DNA of 64,000 nt from Amycolatopsis sp. CA-126428 (GTDB taxonomy: Bacteria; Actinomycetota; Actinomycetes; Mycobacteriales; Pseudonocardiaceae), in NCBI RefSeq assembly GCF_002904335.1, contig NZ_PPHF01000074.1, positions 558,001 through 622,000 on the forward strand, in the 5' to 3' direction. Under the pieces are notes generated by a model. It searched no databases and was not told the origin of the DNA. It saw only the letters and a list, made by a program, of their open reading frames with translations. Shown here piece after piece: positions 1 through 8,690 of the stretch (position 1 is its first letter; each line of letters opens with the position of its first letter). The translations under genes and the position numbers were made by a program.

Positions 1-1990
1 CAACACCCAGGACCGCCAGTTCGTCGTCACCGACGGTGCAACATTCGTAGACCTGGAGCGCGACGCCACCGACCACGTCGTGACCATGCCCGACGAGAAG
101 GCCCTCCAGTACACGATCACGAACACGGCCAAGAGCGGCAAGTACCGCATCACGACGGACTACATCACCGACCCGGCCCGCGCAACGCTCCTCACGAACA
201 CCCGCTTCCAGTCCCTCGACGGCGGCAGCTACCGCCTCTACCTGCTGGCCAACCCGTCAATGGCGGGCGGCGGAGCGAACGACAACGCCTGGTGGGACTC
301 GTCCGGTGCCCTCATGGCCGCCGGAACCGAGACGCTCTTCGGCGGTACAGCAACGACGGTCGTCTCCGCCCTCCGCGTCTCGACCGGCTTCACCGCACAC
401 GACAACGGCTACAGCGGCGCGGCCAGCGACTGCCTGGTCGACCTGCGCGCCGACAAAACCTTGAACAACCAGTTCGACACGATCTCCGGCACCGGCAACG
501 TCGTCCAGTGTGGACAGATCCCGGTAGGCACCGACACGACCTTCACCGTCGCACAAGGCTACGGCGACACGGCGGCGGCCGCCACGTCCACCGCGAGTGC
601 CTCGCTGAGCACCGGCTTCACGGCCGTGGCCAGTTCCTACCGCAGCGGCTGGAACTCCTACGTGAACTCCCTCAAGCCCGCCCCGGCCAGCGTCTCCGGA
701 GACACGCAACGGCGTCGCGCCTACTACGTCGCGGCCATGGCCCTGAAGACCGCCGAAGACAAACAGCACCCGGGTGCGAGCGTCGCGGGGCTCGCCACCC
801 CCTGGGGCAACTTCACGAACGGCGACCAGCTCAACGACGGCTACCACCGCGTCTGGGGCCGTGACCTCTACCAGCAGGCCACCGGGCTCCTGGCCGCGGG
901 CGACGCCGCGCAGGCCAAGCGGATGGCCCAGTTCCTCTGGAACGCGCAGTGGATCGGCAGCCCCACGGCCGGCGACGGCACGACGTACCCGGCAGGGTCT
1001 TTTCCGCGCTACAGCCCGGTCTCCGGCGTTGCGGGGGCGAGCGCCCAGCAGCTCGGCTGCTGCGAACAGCTGGACCAGGACGCCGACGCGATCCTGCTGG
1101 CCTGGCTGACCGGCCTCACCGACGCCCCGACCTACGCCAAGGTCAAGACGACCGCGAACCACATCGTCTCCACCGGCCCGGACACCACCGAGCGGTGGGA
1201 GGAGCAGTACGGCAAGTCGCCGTCCTCGGTGGCCGCGGAGATCGCCGGGCTGATCGCGGCCGGGGCCATCGCGCGGGCGAACGGTGACACGGCGAGCGCG
1301 TCGACGTGGGAGTCCACCGCGGACTCGTGGCGGAACTCCCTGGCCGGCTGGACCGTCACGACGTCCGGCTACTGGGGTGGCCACACCTACTACGAGCGCC
1401 TCGACCGCGCCGGCAACCCGAACGACACCGCGACCATCTGCTTCGACGAAGGCTGCTTCTACGAACACGACGTCACCGACTTCGGCTTCCTCGACCTGGT
1501 GCGGCTCGGCATCCGCCCGGCCGGGGACGCGACGATCGCGAACTCGGTGGCGCCGACGGCCGCCGCCTCGGACGGCAACTCGGCGATGCAGGTGACACTG
1601 CCGAACGGCGACGTCTACTTCCACCGCTACCCGCACGACAACTACGGCGAGAGCACGGCGAACTGCGGGGGCTGGCCGGCCGGCGGCGCCCAGCGGTTCG
1701 GGCGGCTGTGGCCGGTGCTGTCGGGGGAGCGCGGGCAGTACGAACTCGCCAACGGCCGCTCGGCCGCCGTGTACCTGAAGTCGATGGCGGACTCGGCCAA
1801 CGGCGGCTACTTCGTGCCCGAGCAGGTCTGGGACCGCGCGGACGTCGCCTGCTTCGGCCTCGGCCGGCCGACCGGCAGCGCGGGCCCGCTGATGTGGGCC
1901 GAGGGCCAGTACCTGCGGCTGGCACAAAGCATGGACGCGGGCCACAACCTCGACACGCCCTCGATCGTCAAAACCCGCTACGGCACCTGA
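1..1990 (+). CDS. GH15 glucoamylase/glucodextranase-like glycoside hydrolase (5' end outside window)
   Basis: The reading frame is open from base 2, so the true start lies upstream and the GTG at 80 is probably internal. The visible N-terminal part resembles the beta-sandwich domain of bacterial glucodextranases. From about 700 the alpha/alpha-barrel of GH15 follows, with family features such as DGYHRVWGRDLYQ, the CCEQLDQDA segment and a C-terminal GPLMWAEGQY segment that carries a likely catalytic-base region. The family releases glucose from non-reducing ends of alpha-glucans. Any signal peptide is outside the window. The gene stands alone on the plus strand, and a short repeat tract with converging genes follows it. 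Family assignment is firm; the exact substrate (starch or dextran) is not. Confidence 0.85.
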   Translation, partial: NTQDRQFVVTDGATFVDLERDATDHVVTMPDEKALQYTITNTAKSGKYRITTDYITDPARATLLTNTRFQSLDGGSYRLYLLANPSMAGGGANDNAWWDSSGALMAAGTETLFGGTATTVVSALRVSTGFTAHDNGYSGAASDCLVDLRADKTLNNQFDTISGTGNVVQCGQIPVGTDTTFTVAQGYGDTAAAATSTASASLSTGFTAVASSYRSGWNSYVNSLKPAPASVSGDTQRRRAYYVAAMALKTAEDKQHPGASVAGLATPWGNFTNGDQLNDGYHRVWGRDLYQQATGLLAAGDAAQAKRMAQFLWNAQWIGSPTAGDGTTYPAGSFPRYSPVSGVAGASAQQLGCCEQLDQDADAILLAWLTGLTDAPTYAKVKTTANHIVSTGPDTTERWEEQYGKSPSSVAAEIAGLIAAGAIARANGDTASASTWESTADSWRNSLAGWTVTTSGYWGGHTYYERLDRAGNPNDTATICFDEGCFYEHDVTDFGFLDLVRLGIRPAGDATIANSVAPTAAASDGNSAMQVTLPNGDVYFHRYPHDNYGESTANCGGWPAGGAQRFGRLWPVLSGERGQYELANGRSAAVYLKSMADSANGGYFVPEQVWDRADVACFGLGRPTGSAGPLMWAEGQYLRLAQSMDAGHNLDTPSIVKTRYGT

Positions 1991-2002
1991 CCCGCCCCTC
2001 GC

Positions 2003-2054
2003 CGTGTCGTCCCTCCAGACACGCGTGTCGTCCGTTCAAGCACGCGTGTCGTCC
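2003..2054. repeat. three-copy 21-bp intergenic tandem repeat
   Basis: The decamer CGTGTCGTCC begins at 2003, 2024 and 2045, giving an exact 21-bp period. The last two copies share a longer core that includes ACGCGTG, itself part of an ACGCGT palindrome. The tract lies in the gap between converging genes. Function is unknown; it could be a terminator substitute or a dispersed extragenic repeat. Confidence 0.6.
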
Positions 2055-2060
2055 GTTCCG

Positions 2061-2930
2061 TCACCGCACCAGGCGGACGGTCTTCGCCGCGGGGGCGAAG
2101 GTCGCCGTCTGGCCGCGGGTGAGGGCGACCGTGTCGGCTTCGAGCCCGTCGCCGAACGCGACCAGGCGGTCGGATTCGACCTCGACCGTCAACGGCGCCT
2201 GCGTCAAGTCGCCTTCGGTGCAGGTGGTCCCGGTCGACGGCGACGGCCACGCCTCCCGCACGAACCAGACCAGCCGGGCCTCCCCGGGGGCCGGCAGGGG
2301 CAGCCCGCTGCGGCGTTCCCGCCACACCGAGCCGCACCAGCCGGTCGCCCCGGTGCCCGTCCCGACCAGGATGCCCGACGACGCCTGGCGTTCCGCCCGC
2401 CCGCCACCGACCCCCAGCCGGTAGCGGGCGGTCTGGTGCCCGGCGTGCCCGAGGTAGATCTCGTTGAGGGCGAGCAGCCGCTGGCCGTCGTCCGCGGTGA
2501 GCTCGGCCATCGTCCGGTGTTCGACGTCGTTCGCCGACCGCACCAGGTCCGCGACCGCCTCGACCGGGTGCTTGACCAGGACACCGGGCTCGCCGGGCGC
2601 GACGCCGATCACCGGCTGGCCGTCGAGGTACTTGGCCACGTTGGCGATCAGGCCGTCCTGCCCGACCACCACGACGACGTCCTCCGGGGTGAACAGGAAC
2701 CGGTCGAGGTCCGCGCGTTCGACCTCGCCGCGGCGCCAGTCCAGCGGGATGGCCGCCGACGCCGCGGCGAGGGCGGCGCGCACGGCCGCATCCGCCGCGG
2801 TGACCTCGGACAGGTCGCGGCCGCGGGTGCGCAGGAAGAACTCGGCCTGGCCGCGGGTGCCGTGGCGGGCGACGAGCTCGGCCAGCTCGGTGCGGCGGTG
2901 GACGAGCACGACCCGCGGGGCGAGGCTCAC
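2061..2930 (-). CDS. NAD(+) kinase-like protein
   Basis: This 289-residue protein has the ATP-NAD kinase fold signature. A nucleotide-binding GQDG loop is at 90-93 (GGDG in canonical NAD kinases), a conserved Asn-Glu pair at 156-157 within LNEIYLGH, and a TGTGATGW segment at 191-198 where NAD kinases carry the substrate-binding S/T-P-x-G-S-T-A motif. The GGDG-to-GQDG change and short N-terminus suggest a divergent paralogue rather than the housekeeping NadK, so the substrate is uncertain. Its ATG overlaps the SPFH gene's stop by 4 bp, so the two form an operon. The promoter is shared with the divergent NrtR-type regulator, which supports a role in pyridine-nucleotide metabolism. Confidence 0.75.
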   Translation of the reverse strand: MSLAPRVVLVHRRTELAELVARHGTRGQAEFFLRTRGRDLSEVTAADAAVRAALAAASAAIPLDWRRGEVERADLDRFLFTPEDVVVVVGQDGLIANVAKYLDGQPVIGVAPGEPGVLVKHPVEAVADLVRSANDVEHRTMAELTADDGQRLLALNEIYLGHAGHQTARYRLGVGGGRAERQASSGILVGTGTGATGWCGSVWRERRSGLPLPAPGEARLVWFVREAWPSPSTGTTCTEGDLTQAPLTVEVESDRLVAFGDGLEADTVALTRGQTATFAPAAKTVRLVR

Positions 2931-3928
2931 GAGCGGACCCCCAGCTTCGTCAGCAGGGGCGTGAGCAGGTCCGGGGTGAGCACCAAGCTGTCGATCCGCG
3001 GCAGGTTCCCGGCCAGTTCCTTCAACGCCAGCCCGGTCAGCACGCCCTCGGGCAGGTCGCGGTACGCCGCCAGCCGGGCCGCCTCGCCCGCCGCTTCCGC
3101 CTCGCCGAGCGCCCGCTTGCCGTCGGCCTTGACCTGCGTGAGCCGCTGTTCGCGCGAAGCCTGCGCCTCCGTCTCGATCCGGTTCGCCGCCGAGGCTTCT
3201 TCGGCCTGGCGCCGGGCGTTCGCGCCGCGCTGGGCGAGCAGCTGCTCCTCCCGGCGGGCCAGCTCGATCTGGCTCTGCAGCTCGTTTTCGCTGATCGCGC
3301 GTTCGCGTTCGACGGCGAGCGCGCGCCGCTCGAAGGTCGCGCGGTCGGCCTCCTGCTGCACCTTCTCCCGCGCGGTCGTCTGGAGCGCCTTCTCGACCTC
3401 GGGCTCGGCCCGGATCGCGACGACGCGGACGTCGAGCACCGCCGAACCGGTCTGCGCGAGCCGGGTGTCCTCTTCGGCCAGGCCCGCGCGGATCCGGTCG
3501 CGGACCGCGCGGACGCCGTCGGCGAGGGCTTGTTCGAGCGGCGTGCGGGTCAGCACCTCGACCGCGTACTGCTGGACGTTCTCGGTGAGCAGCCCGCTGA
3601 TCTGCCCCAGGGGATCACTTCGCCAGCGGCCGGTGTCCGGGTCGATGGAGAAGTCGATGCGCTGCGCGGCGAGCGCCGGGTCCTCGATCCGGAAGGTGAG
3701 GGCGAGCTGGACGGTGACGTCCTGGAAGTCGGCCGTGCGGGCGTGGAACAGCAGCGGCAGTTCGCGGTCGTCGACCGGCACTTCCGAGACCACCGCCGTC
3801 AGCGGCCGGTACCAGAACGACAGCCCGACGCCGTCGTGCGCGAGCTTGCCGCGGCGGTAGTGCCGGATGTGGACGGTGGGCGCACCGCGCAGGTGCCGGA
3901 ACCCGAACCGGCGGTTGATGTCGGCCAT
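2927..3928 (-). CDS. SPFH/band 7 domain protein
   Basis: This 333-residue protein has a central SPFH/PHB domain (about 50-200). A long charged Glu/Arg/Ala/Gln-rich coiled coil follows (about 200-280), then a short C-terminal Leu-rich segment. No N-terminal transmembrane helix is visible, unlike most stomatin/flotillin proteins, so it may be a soluble or peripheral scaffold. The start is fixed by AGGAGG (3934-3940) 5-6 nt before ATG at 3928. It is the first gene of a two-gene operon with the NAD-kinase-like gene. The promoter reads TTGACG (3984-3979)-18 nt-TATCGT (3960-3955), with both boxes inside palindromic operators. Confidence 0.85.
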   Translation of the reverse strand: MADINRRFGFRHLRGAPTVHIRHYRRGKLAHDGVGLSFWYRPLTAVVSEVPVDDRELPLLFHARTADFQDVTVQLALTFRIEDPALAAQRIDFSIDPDTGRWRSDPLGQISGLLTENVQQYAVEVLTRTPLEQALADGVRAVRDRIRAGLAEEDTRLAQTGSAVLDVRVVAIRAEPEVEKALQTTAREKVQQEADRATFERRALAVERERAISENELQSQIELARREEQLLAQRGANARRQAEEASAANRIETEAQASREQRLTQVKADGKRALGEAEAAGEAARLAAYRDLPEGVLTGLALKELAGNLPRIDSLVLTPDLLTPLLTKLGVRS

Positions 3929-3940
3929 GAAGTCCTCCTC

Positions 3941-3996
3941 TTATCGTCGTGGTGACGATATGGGGTGGACTCGCTAATCGTCAAGCTGACGATTAG
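3941..3996. promoter_or_regulatory. paired NrtR-type palindromic operators in a divergent promoter
   Basis: Site 1 (3974-3996) is a perfect 10-3-10 inverted repeat, CTAATCGTCA / TGACGATTAG around AGC. Site 2 (3942-3960) has the same half-site, TATCGTCG / TGACGATA around TGG, with one mismatch. Site 1 covers the -35 box of the minus-strand SPFH promoter and runs into TAGGGT (3994-3999), the -10 box of the plus-strand regulator gene. Site 2 covers the -10 box of the SPFH promoter. This is the expected geometry for a repressor controlling itself and the divergent operon. Confidence 0.8.
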
Positions 3997-4006
3997 GGTG
4001 GGTGGC

Positions 4007-4684
4007 ATGGGTCACCCACCGTTCGCCGTCACCGTGGACCTCGTCGTGCTCACCCTGACCGGGGACGAGCTGTGCGCGCTGCTGGTGCGCCGGGGCGTGG
4101 AGCCGTACCTCGGCGAGTGGGCGCTGCCCGGCGGGTTCGTCCGGGAGGACGAGGACCTGGCGGACGCGGCCCGGCGCGAGCTGGCGGAGGAGACGGGACT
4201 GGCCCCGGGGACCGTCCACATCGAACAGCTGGCGGGCTACGGCGCACCGGACCGCGACCCGCGGATGCGGGTGGTGACCGTGGCGTACCTGGCGCTGGCG
4301 CCGGACCTGCCGGTGCCGCGCGCGGGCACGGACGCGGCGGAGGCCCGCTGGGCACCGGTGCGCGCACTCCGCACCGAGCGCTTGGCGTTCGACCACGACC
4401 GCATCCTGGCCGACGGCGTCGAGCGCGCCCGCGCGAAACTGGAGTACTCCCCGCTGGCGACGGCGTTCTGCGCGCCGGAGTTCACCGTCGCGGAGCTGCG
4501 CCGGGTGTACGAACTGGTCTGGGACACCCGGCTCGACCCCCGCAACTTCCACCGCAAGGTGACGGGAGCGGAGGGCCTCCTGAAACCGACGGGCCGAACG
4601 ACCACCCGCGACGGCGGCCGCCCGGCCCGGCTTTACCGGCGGGGGCAGGCGGACGTGCTGTACCCGCCGATGTTGCGGAACTGA
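4007..4684 (+). CDS. nrtR: NrtR family transcriptional regulator (Nudix domain plus winged helix)
   Basis: The 225-residue protein has a Nudix domain (about 5-140) with a complete Nudix box at residues 43-65: Gly43, Glu49, then RELAEETGL, fitting G-x5-E-x7-REU-x-EE-x-GU. A C-terminal winged helix (about 145-225, including FHRKV) completes the NrtR architecture. NrtR proteins repress NAD-metabolism genes and respond to ADP-ribose or related nucleotides. The intact box means hydrolase activity may be retained. I chose ATG 4007 because TAGGGT (3994-3999) lies 7 nt upstream, implying a leaderless transcript; an upstream in-frame ATG at 3965 falls before the operator. The adjacent NAD-kinase-like gene fits the regulator's known regulon. 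Confidence 0.85.
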   Translation: MGHPPFAVTVDLVVLTLTGDELCALLVRRGVEPYLGEWALPGGFVREDEDLADAARRELAEETGLAPGTVHIEQLAGYGAPDRDPRMRVVTVAYLALAPDLPVPRAGTDAAEARWAPVRALRTERLAFDHDRILADGVERARAKLEYSPLATAFCAPEFTVAELRRVYELVWDTRLDPRNFHRKVTGAEGLLKPTGRTTTRDGGRPARLYRRGQADVLYPPMLRN

Positions 4685-4720
4685 GCCGGGCTCGTCGAGG
4701 TGGGCCGGCCGAACCGGACG

Positions 4721-7558
4721 CTACCGGCCCGGCACCGCCCGGAACCACAGCGTGAACTCCGTCTTCTGCGGCACCAGCCGGTACCCCGGCAGCACCCCCG
4801 GCCCGCACGACGCCGTCCCGAGCCCGTGCTGCGCCACGTCCAGCGTCAGGTGCACCTGCTCGCCCGGCACCAGGTCGTCGGTGTGCCGGGCCGCCTCCAG
4901 CGCGGCCGCGGTCCAGCGGCGGGCCGTGAAGTCGAAGACCGGCTCGCCGTCCACCCGGATGCCCGTGCCGTCCGGGGCCGTCAGACACGCCCAGCGGACC
5001 GCCGTCCGGTTGCCGTTCTCCTGCGGGAAGACGTACGGCGTCTGGAGACCGTCGACGCTGCTGGAAAACCGGCCGATCCGCGCCGCCTGGCGGCTGTCCG
5101 GGTACGCCTCGCCCGGGCCGCCGCCGAACCACTCCGCCGAGCCGAGCGCGCCCGGGATCGCCATCGCCAGCCCGAGCCGGGGGAGCGTGCCGGGGAACTC
5201 GCCGTCCGGGGTCACCTCGACGCGCAGCCGCAGGCGGTCGCCGAACGCCGTCCACGTGTAGTCGGCGAACAGCCCGAACGGCTGGGCCGGCGGGGCGACC
5301 CGGGTGCGCACCACCAGTTCCTCGCCGTCGGCGTCGACCGTGATCACCCGGTGCTGCATCCGGTGCAGCCCGGCTTCACGCCACTGGTCGGCGACCGGCC
5401 GCCCGGCGAACGCGCCGCGGTCGTTGTCGGTCGTCGCGCGCCACACGTCGAGCCGCGGCCCGGCCACGACGTGCCCGCCGAGGGCCGCCAAGCCGCCCGT
5501 CACCGGGTCGAACTCGCCGGCGCCCAGCACCAGCCGTCCGCCGGTGCGGAACACCGGCCCGCGCGAGGGGAGCGGCGCCGCCGCGGGGGCCGCCGACACC
5601 GCCAGCTGCCCCCAGCCGACCACGTGCCCGGCCGGCGCCCACGCCGTCGCCGACGTCAGCGACGCCGACACGGTCAACCACGACTCGCCGCTCGTCGCGG
5701 GCAGCCCGGGCAGCGGGACCGAAGCGCTCTGTCCGGATTGGACGGCCGGCACGTCGAGGACGCCTTGGGCGACCACGGTTCCTTCGTCCTCCAGCGTCCA
5801 GGTGAACGTGAGGTGCCCGGTGCCGACGAAGTCGTAGTGGTTGCGCACCCGGATCCCGGTCGCGTCCGCTTCGATCCGGACCGGCTCGACGACCTTCGCG
5901 AACTCGGCCAGCCCCGGTGACGGCGTCCGATCGGGGAAGACCAGGCCGTCGATGACGAAGTTGCCGTCGTGGATCGGCTCGCCGAAGTCCCCGCCGTAGG
6001 CGAAGTGCCCCTCGGCGGCGAGCCCGTGGTCGATCCACTCCCAGAGGAAGCCGCCCTGGCAGTTCGGGTACCGCTCGAACAGCTCGCGGTACTCGAGCAG
6101 GCCGCCCGGGCCGTTGCCCATCGCGTGCCCGTATTCGCACTGCAGGAACGGCAGGTCCCGGCGACGCCCGTTGGCGTCTTCCCGGCGGCCGATCCGCTCG
6201 ACGTCCTCGTGCGTGGCGTACATCCGGCTGTGCACGTCGACGTAGGCGCAGTCGTGGTCGCCTTCGTAGTGCACCGGCCGCGTCGGGTCGCGGTGGCGCA
6301 CCCATTCGGCCATCCGCGCGAGGTTCTCGCCGGTGTGGCTTTCGTTGCCCAGCGACCAGAGGATCACGCTGGGCCGGTTCTTGTCCCGCTCCACCGTGCG
6401 CCGCATCCGGTCGAGGTACGCCTCGGCCCAGCTCGGGTCGGCGCTGGGGTTGCCCGCCCAGCCCAGCGGCTCGAAGCCGTGGGTCTCCAGGTCGCACTCG
6501 TCGATCACCCAGAGGCCATAGGTGTCGCACAGCTCGAGGAACGCCGGGTCGGGCGGGTAGTGGCTGGTCCGGACCGCGTTGACGTTGTGCCGCTTCATCA
6601 GCAGCACGTCGGCCAGCGCCGTCTCCGGCGACACGACGCGCCCGGTGCGCGGGTCGTGCTCGTGGCGGTTCACCCCGCGCAGCATCAGCGGGCGGCCGTT
6701 GACCTTGAGCTGCCCGTCCTCGATGTGCACGGTCCGGAACCCGATCCGCACCGGCACCCGCTCGGCCGCGGTGGCCAGCGTGCCCTCGTACAGCCGCGGG
6801 GTCTCGGCGCTCCACGGCTCGACCGGCAGCTCCAGCGCGTCCCCCGCCGGGTGCCCGGAGACGCCCAGCTCGGGGATGTCCAGCATGACGTCCGGGCCGG
6901 TTTCGACCCGGACCGTGCCCAGGCCGGTGGTGTGGTCGTAGTCCGCGCGGACCCAGTAGTCGCCGATGCCGCCGGCCGGCCGGGCGATCAGGGTGACGGC
7001 GCGGAAGATGCCGGAGAGCCACCACATGTCCTGGTCTTCGAGGTAGCTGCCCGCCGACCACTGGTGCACGCGCACCACGAGGACGTTCCCGGCCGGCCGC
7101 AGCAGCGGCCCGACCTCGAACTCCGACGGCAGCCTGCTGCCCTGCGTGACGCCGAGCTCGGTGCCGTTGAGCCAGATCCGGCCGCACGAGTCGATGCCGT
7201 CGAAGCGCAGCACCGCGGCCCCGGCGGGCCAGCCGGCGGGCAGGTCGAACCGCAGCCGGTGGTCGCCGGTCGGGTTGTCCGACGGCACGTGCGGCGGGTC
7301 GACCGGGAACGGGTAGGGCACGTTCGTGTAGGCCGGGCGGCCGTGGCCGTGCAGCTGCCACAGCGACGGCACCGGCAGCTCGTCCCACGCCGAGTCGTCG
7401 AAGTCCCCGGCTTCGATCCCCGCCGGCGCGGCCGCGAGGCTCGGCGACAGCCGGAACCGCCACGTGCCGTTCAGCGACAGCGCGGGCGCGTCGGAGGTGA
7501 AGGCCGCGCGCGGCGGAAGCGAACCGCGGCCGGGGCCGGGGTCTTCGAGGTACGACAT
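4721..7558 (-). CDS. lacZ: GH2 beta-galactosidase
   Basis: This 945-residue protein has the five-domain LacZ plan: jelly-roll sugar-binding domain, immunoglobulin-like domain, TIM barrel, second Ig-like domain and C-terminal beta-galactosidase small-chain sandwich. The acid/base Glu406 lies in SLGNESH and the nucleophile Glu475 in QCEYGHAMGN. No signal peptide is seen, so it is probably cytoplasmic. It lies 99 bp downstream of a LacI-family gene on the same strand, with a palindromic operator in the gap, so it is the likely repressor target. Other GH2 activities (beta-glucuronidase, exo-beta-galactosidase) are less likely given the long LacZ-type C-terminus. Confidence 0.92.
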   Translation of the reverse strand: MSYLEDPGPGRGSLPPRAAFTSDAPALSLNGTWRFRLSPSLAAAPAGIEAGDFDDSAWDELPVPSLWQLHGHGRPAYTNVPYPFPVDPPHVPSDNPTGDHRLRFDLPAGWPAGAAVLRFDGIDSCGRIWLNGTELGVTQGSRLPSEFEVGPLLRPAGNVLVVRVHQWSAGSYLEDQDMWWLSGIFRAVTLIARPAGGIGDYWVRADYDHTTGLGTVRVETGPDVMLDIPELGVSGHPAGDALELPVEPWSAETPRLYEGTLATAAERVPVRIGFRTVHIEDGQLKVNGRPLMLRGVNRHEHDPRTGRVVSPETALADVLLMKRHNVNAVRTSHYPPDPAFLELCDTYGLWVIDECDLETHGFEPLGWAGNPSADPSWAEAYLDRMRRTVERDKNRPSVILWSLGNESHTGENLARMAEWVRHRDPTRPVHYEGDHDCAYVDVHSRMYATHEDVERIGRREDANGRRRDLPFLQCEYGHAMGNGPGGLLEYRELFERYPNCQGGFLWEWIDHGLAAEGHFAYGGDFGEPIHDGNFVIDGLVFPDRTPSPGLAEFAKVVEPVRIEADATGIRVRNHYDFVGTGHLTFTWTLEDEGTVVAQGVLDVPAVQSGQSASVPLPGLPATSGESWLTVSASLTSATAWAPAGHVVGWGQLAVSAAPAAAPLPSRGPVFRTGGRLVLGAGEFDPVTGGLAALGGHVVAGPRLDVWRATTDNDRGAFAGRPVADQWREAGLHRMQHRVITVDADGEELVVRTRVAPPAQPFGLFADYTWTAFGDRLRLRVEVTPDGEFPGTLPRLGLAMAIPGALGSAEWFGGGPGEAYPDSRQAARIGRFSSSVDGLQTPYVFPQENGNRTAVRWACLTAPDGTGIRVDGEPVFDFTARRWTAAALEAARHTDDLVPGEQVHLTLDVAQHGLGTASCGPGVLPGYRLVPQKTEFTLWFRAVPGR

Positions 7559-7589
7559 GGGGTCCTTTCCGCGTCCGGCAGGCGCCCGA

Positions 7590-7611
7590 GAACGTTCCCG
7601 TGAACGTTCAC
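7590..7611. promoter_or_regulatory. LacI-family operator upstream of the beta-galactosidase gene
   Basis: GTGAACGTTCAC (7600-7611) is a perfect 12-bp palindrome, and the related GAACGTTC lies immediately beside it at 7590-7597. Both have the central CpG and AACGTT core typical of LacI-family sites. They lie 32-53 bp before the beta-galactosidase start. Confidence 0.75.
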
Positions 7612-7657
7612 GGACCGCATCGAAGTGTGCTTCGGGGTGGGACCGGGTGTCAAGGGA

Positions 7658-8680
7658 TCAGGCGGATTCGCGCAGGTGGAGGCGGGCGTGGACGACCAGC
7701 TCGGCGGGTGCCAGCGGCGTCGCGCCGGTGACCAGGCGGGCCGCCTGCTCGACGGCCAGCGCGCCGACCGCGCGCGTGTCGATGGCGACGCTGGAGAGCT
7801 CCGGTTCGACCAGGGTGCCGAGGGCGAGCCCGTCGAACCCGATCACGGCGAGGTCGGCGGGCACGCGCAGGCCGAACCGGCGGGCCTCGCGCAGGGCGCC
7901 GATGGCCATCACGTCGTTGAAGGCGAACAGCGCGGTGACGTCGGGATGGGTGGCGAGCAGGCCGGCGAGCGCGGCGCCGCCGCCGTCGACGGTCTGGGCG
8001 CCGGCGGCGATCCAGCCCGGACGCACCGAGATCCCGCACCCGGCGGCGGCGCGCAGGAACCACTGGCGGCGGACGCTCGGGGCCGGGTTGCCGTCGAGCA
8101 TGCCGATCCGCCGGTGCCCGCGCGAGACGAGGTGGGCGACGGCCTCGCGGACGCCGTCCTCCCCGTCGATCCCGATGCCGCTGAACCGCGGCGTGTGCGG
8201 CTCGCGGCCGATCAGGACGACCGGGATCCCGGCGGTGAGGCGGTCGAGGTCCTCGTCGGACCGGCCGAAGTACCCGGTGACCGCGTCGACCTGGGTGCCG
8301 ATCACCCGCAGCGTGGCCAGTTCCTGCTCGGGGTCGTCGGCGGTGTCGTGGACGACGACGTGCCAGCCCCGGGCCCGGGCCGCCTCCAGCGCGCCGGAGG
8401 CGACCTCGGTGAAGAAGGGGTTGAGCAGGTCCGGCACGACGAGGCCGATCGTGGTGGTGTCCGGCCGGACCAGGCCGCGGGCGAAGCGGCTGGGGCGGTA
8501 CCCGAGCTCGCGGACGGCGTCGAGGACGCGCTGCTTGGTCGAGCCGTCGATCTCGCCCTTGTCGTTCAGCGCCCGCGACACCGTCTGCCGGGAAACCCCG
8601 GCCGAGCGGGCGACGTCGTGGATCGTCACCCGCCGGGGTTCCGTGCTGCTCGAAGACACCCGTCGAGTATGCCCGCCCAC
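7658..8680 (-). CDS. LacI family transcriptional regulator
   Basis: The N-terminal LacI helix-turn-helix reads VTIHDVARSAGVSRQTVSRALN, followed by the hinge helix and a periplasmic-binding-protein-like effector domain (about 65-340) ending in the usual DNA-looping face. The product is about 340 residues from GTG 8680; a second in-frame GTG at 8659 would trim seven residues and may be the true start. The gene sits just upstream of the GH2 gene on the same strand with an operator between them. It probably represses beta-galactosidase and itself, responding to a galactoside. The effector is inferred from context only. Confidence 0.9.
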   Translation of the reverse strand: MGGHTRRVSSSSTEPRRVTIHDVARSAGVSRQTVSRALNDKGEIDGSTKQRVLDAVRELGYRPSRFARGLVRPDTTTIGLVVPDLLNPFFTEVASGALEAARARGWHVVVHDTADDPEQELATLRVIGTQVDAVTGYFGRSDEDLDRLTAGIPVVLIGREPHTPRFSGIGIDGEDGVREAVAHLVSRGHRRIGMLDGNPAPSVRRQWFLRAAAGCGISVRPGWIAAGAQTVDGGGAALAGLLATHPDVTALFAFNDVMAIGALREARRFGLRVPADLAVIGFDGLALGTLVEPELSSVAIDTRAVGALAVEQAARLVTGATPLAPAELVVHARLHLRESA

Positions 8681-8690
8681 GGCCCGGCCG

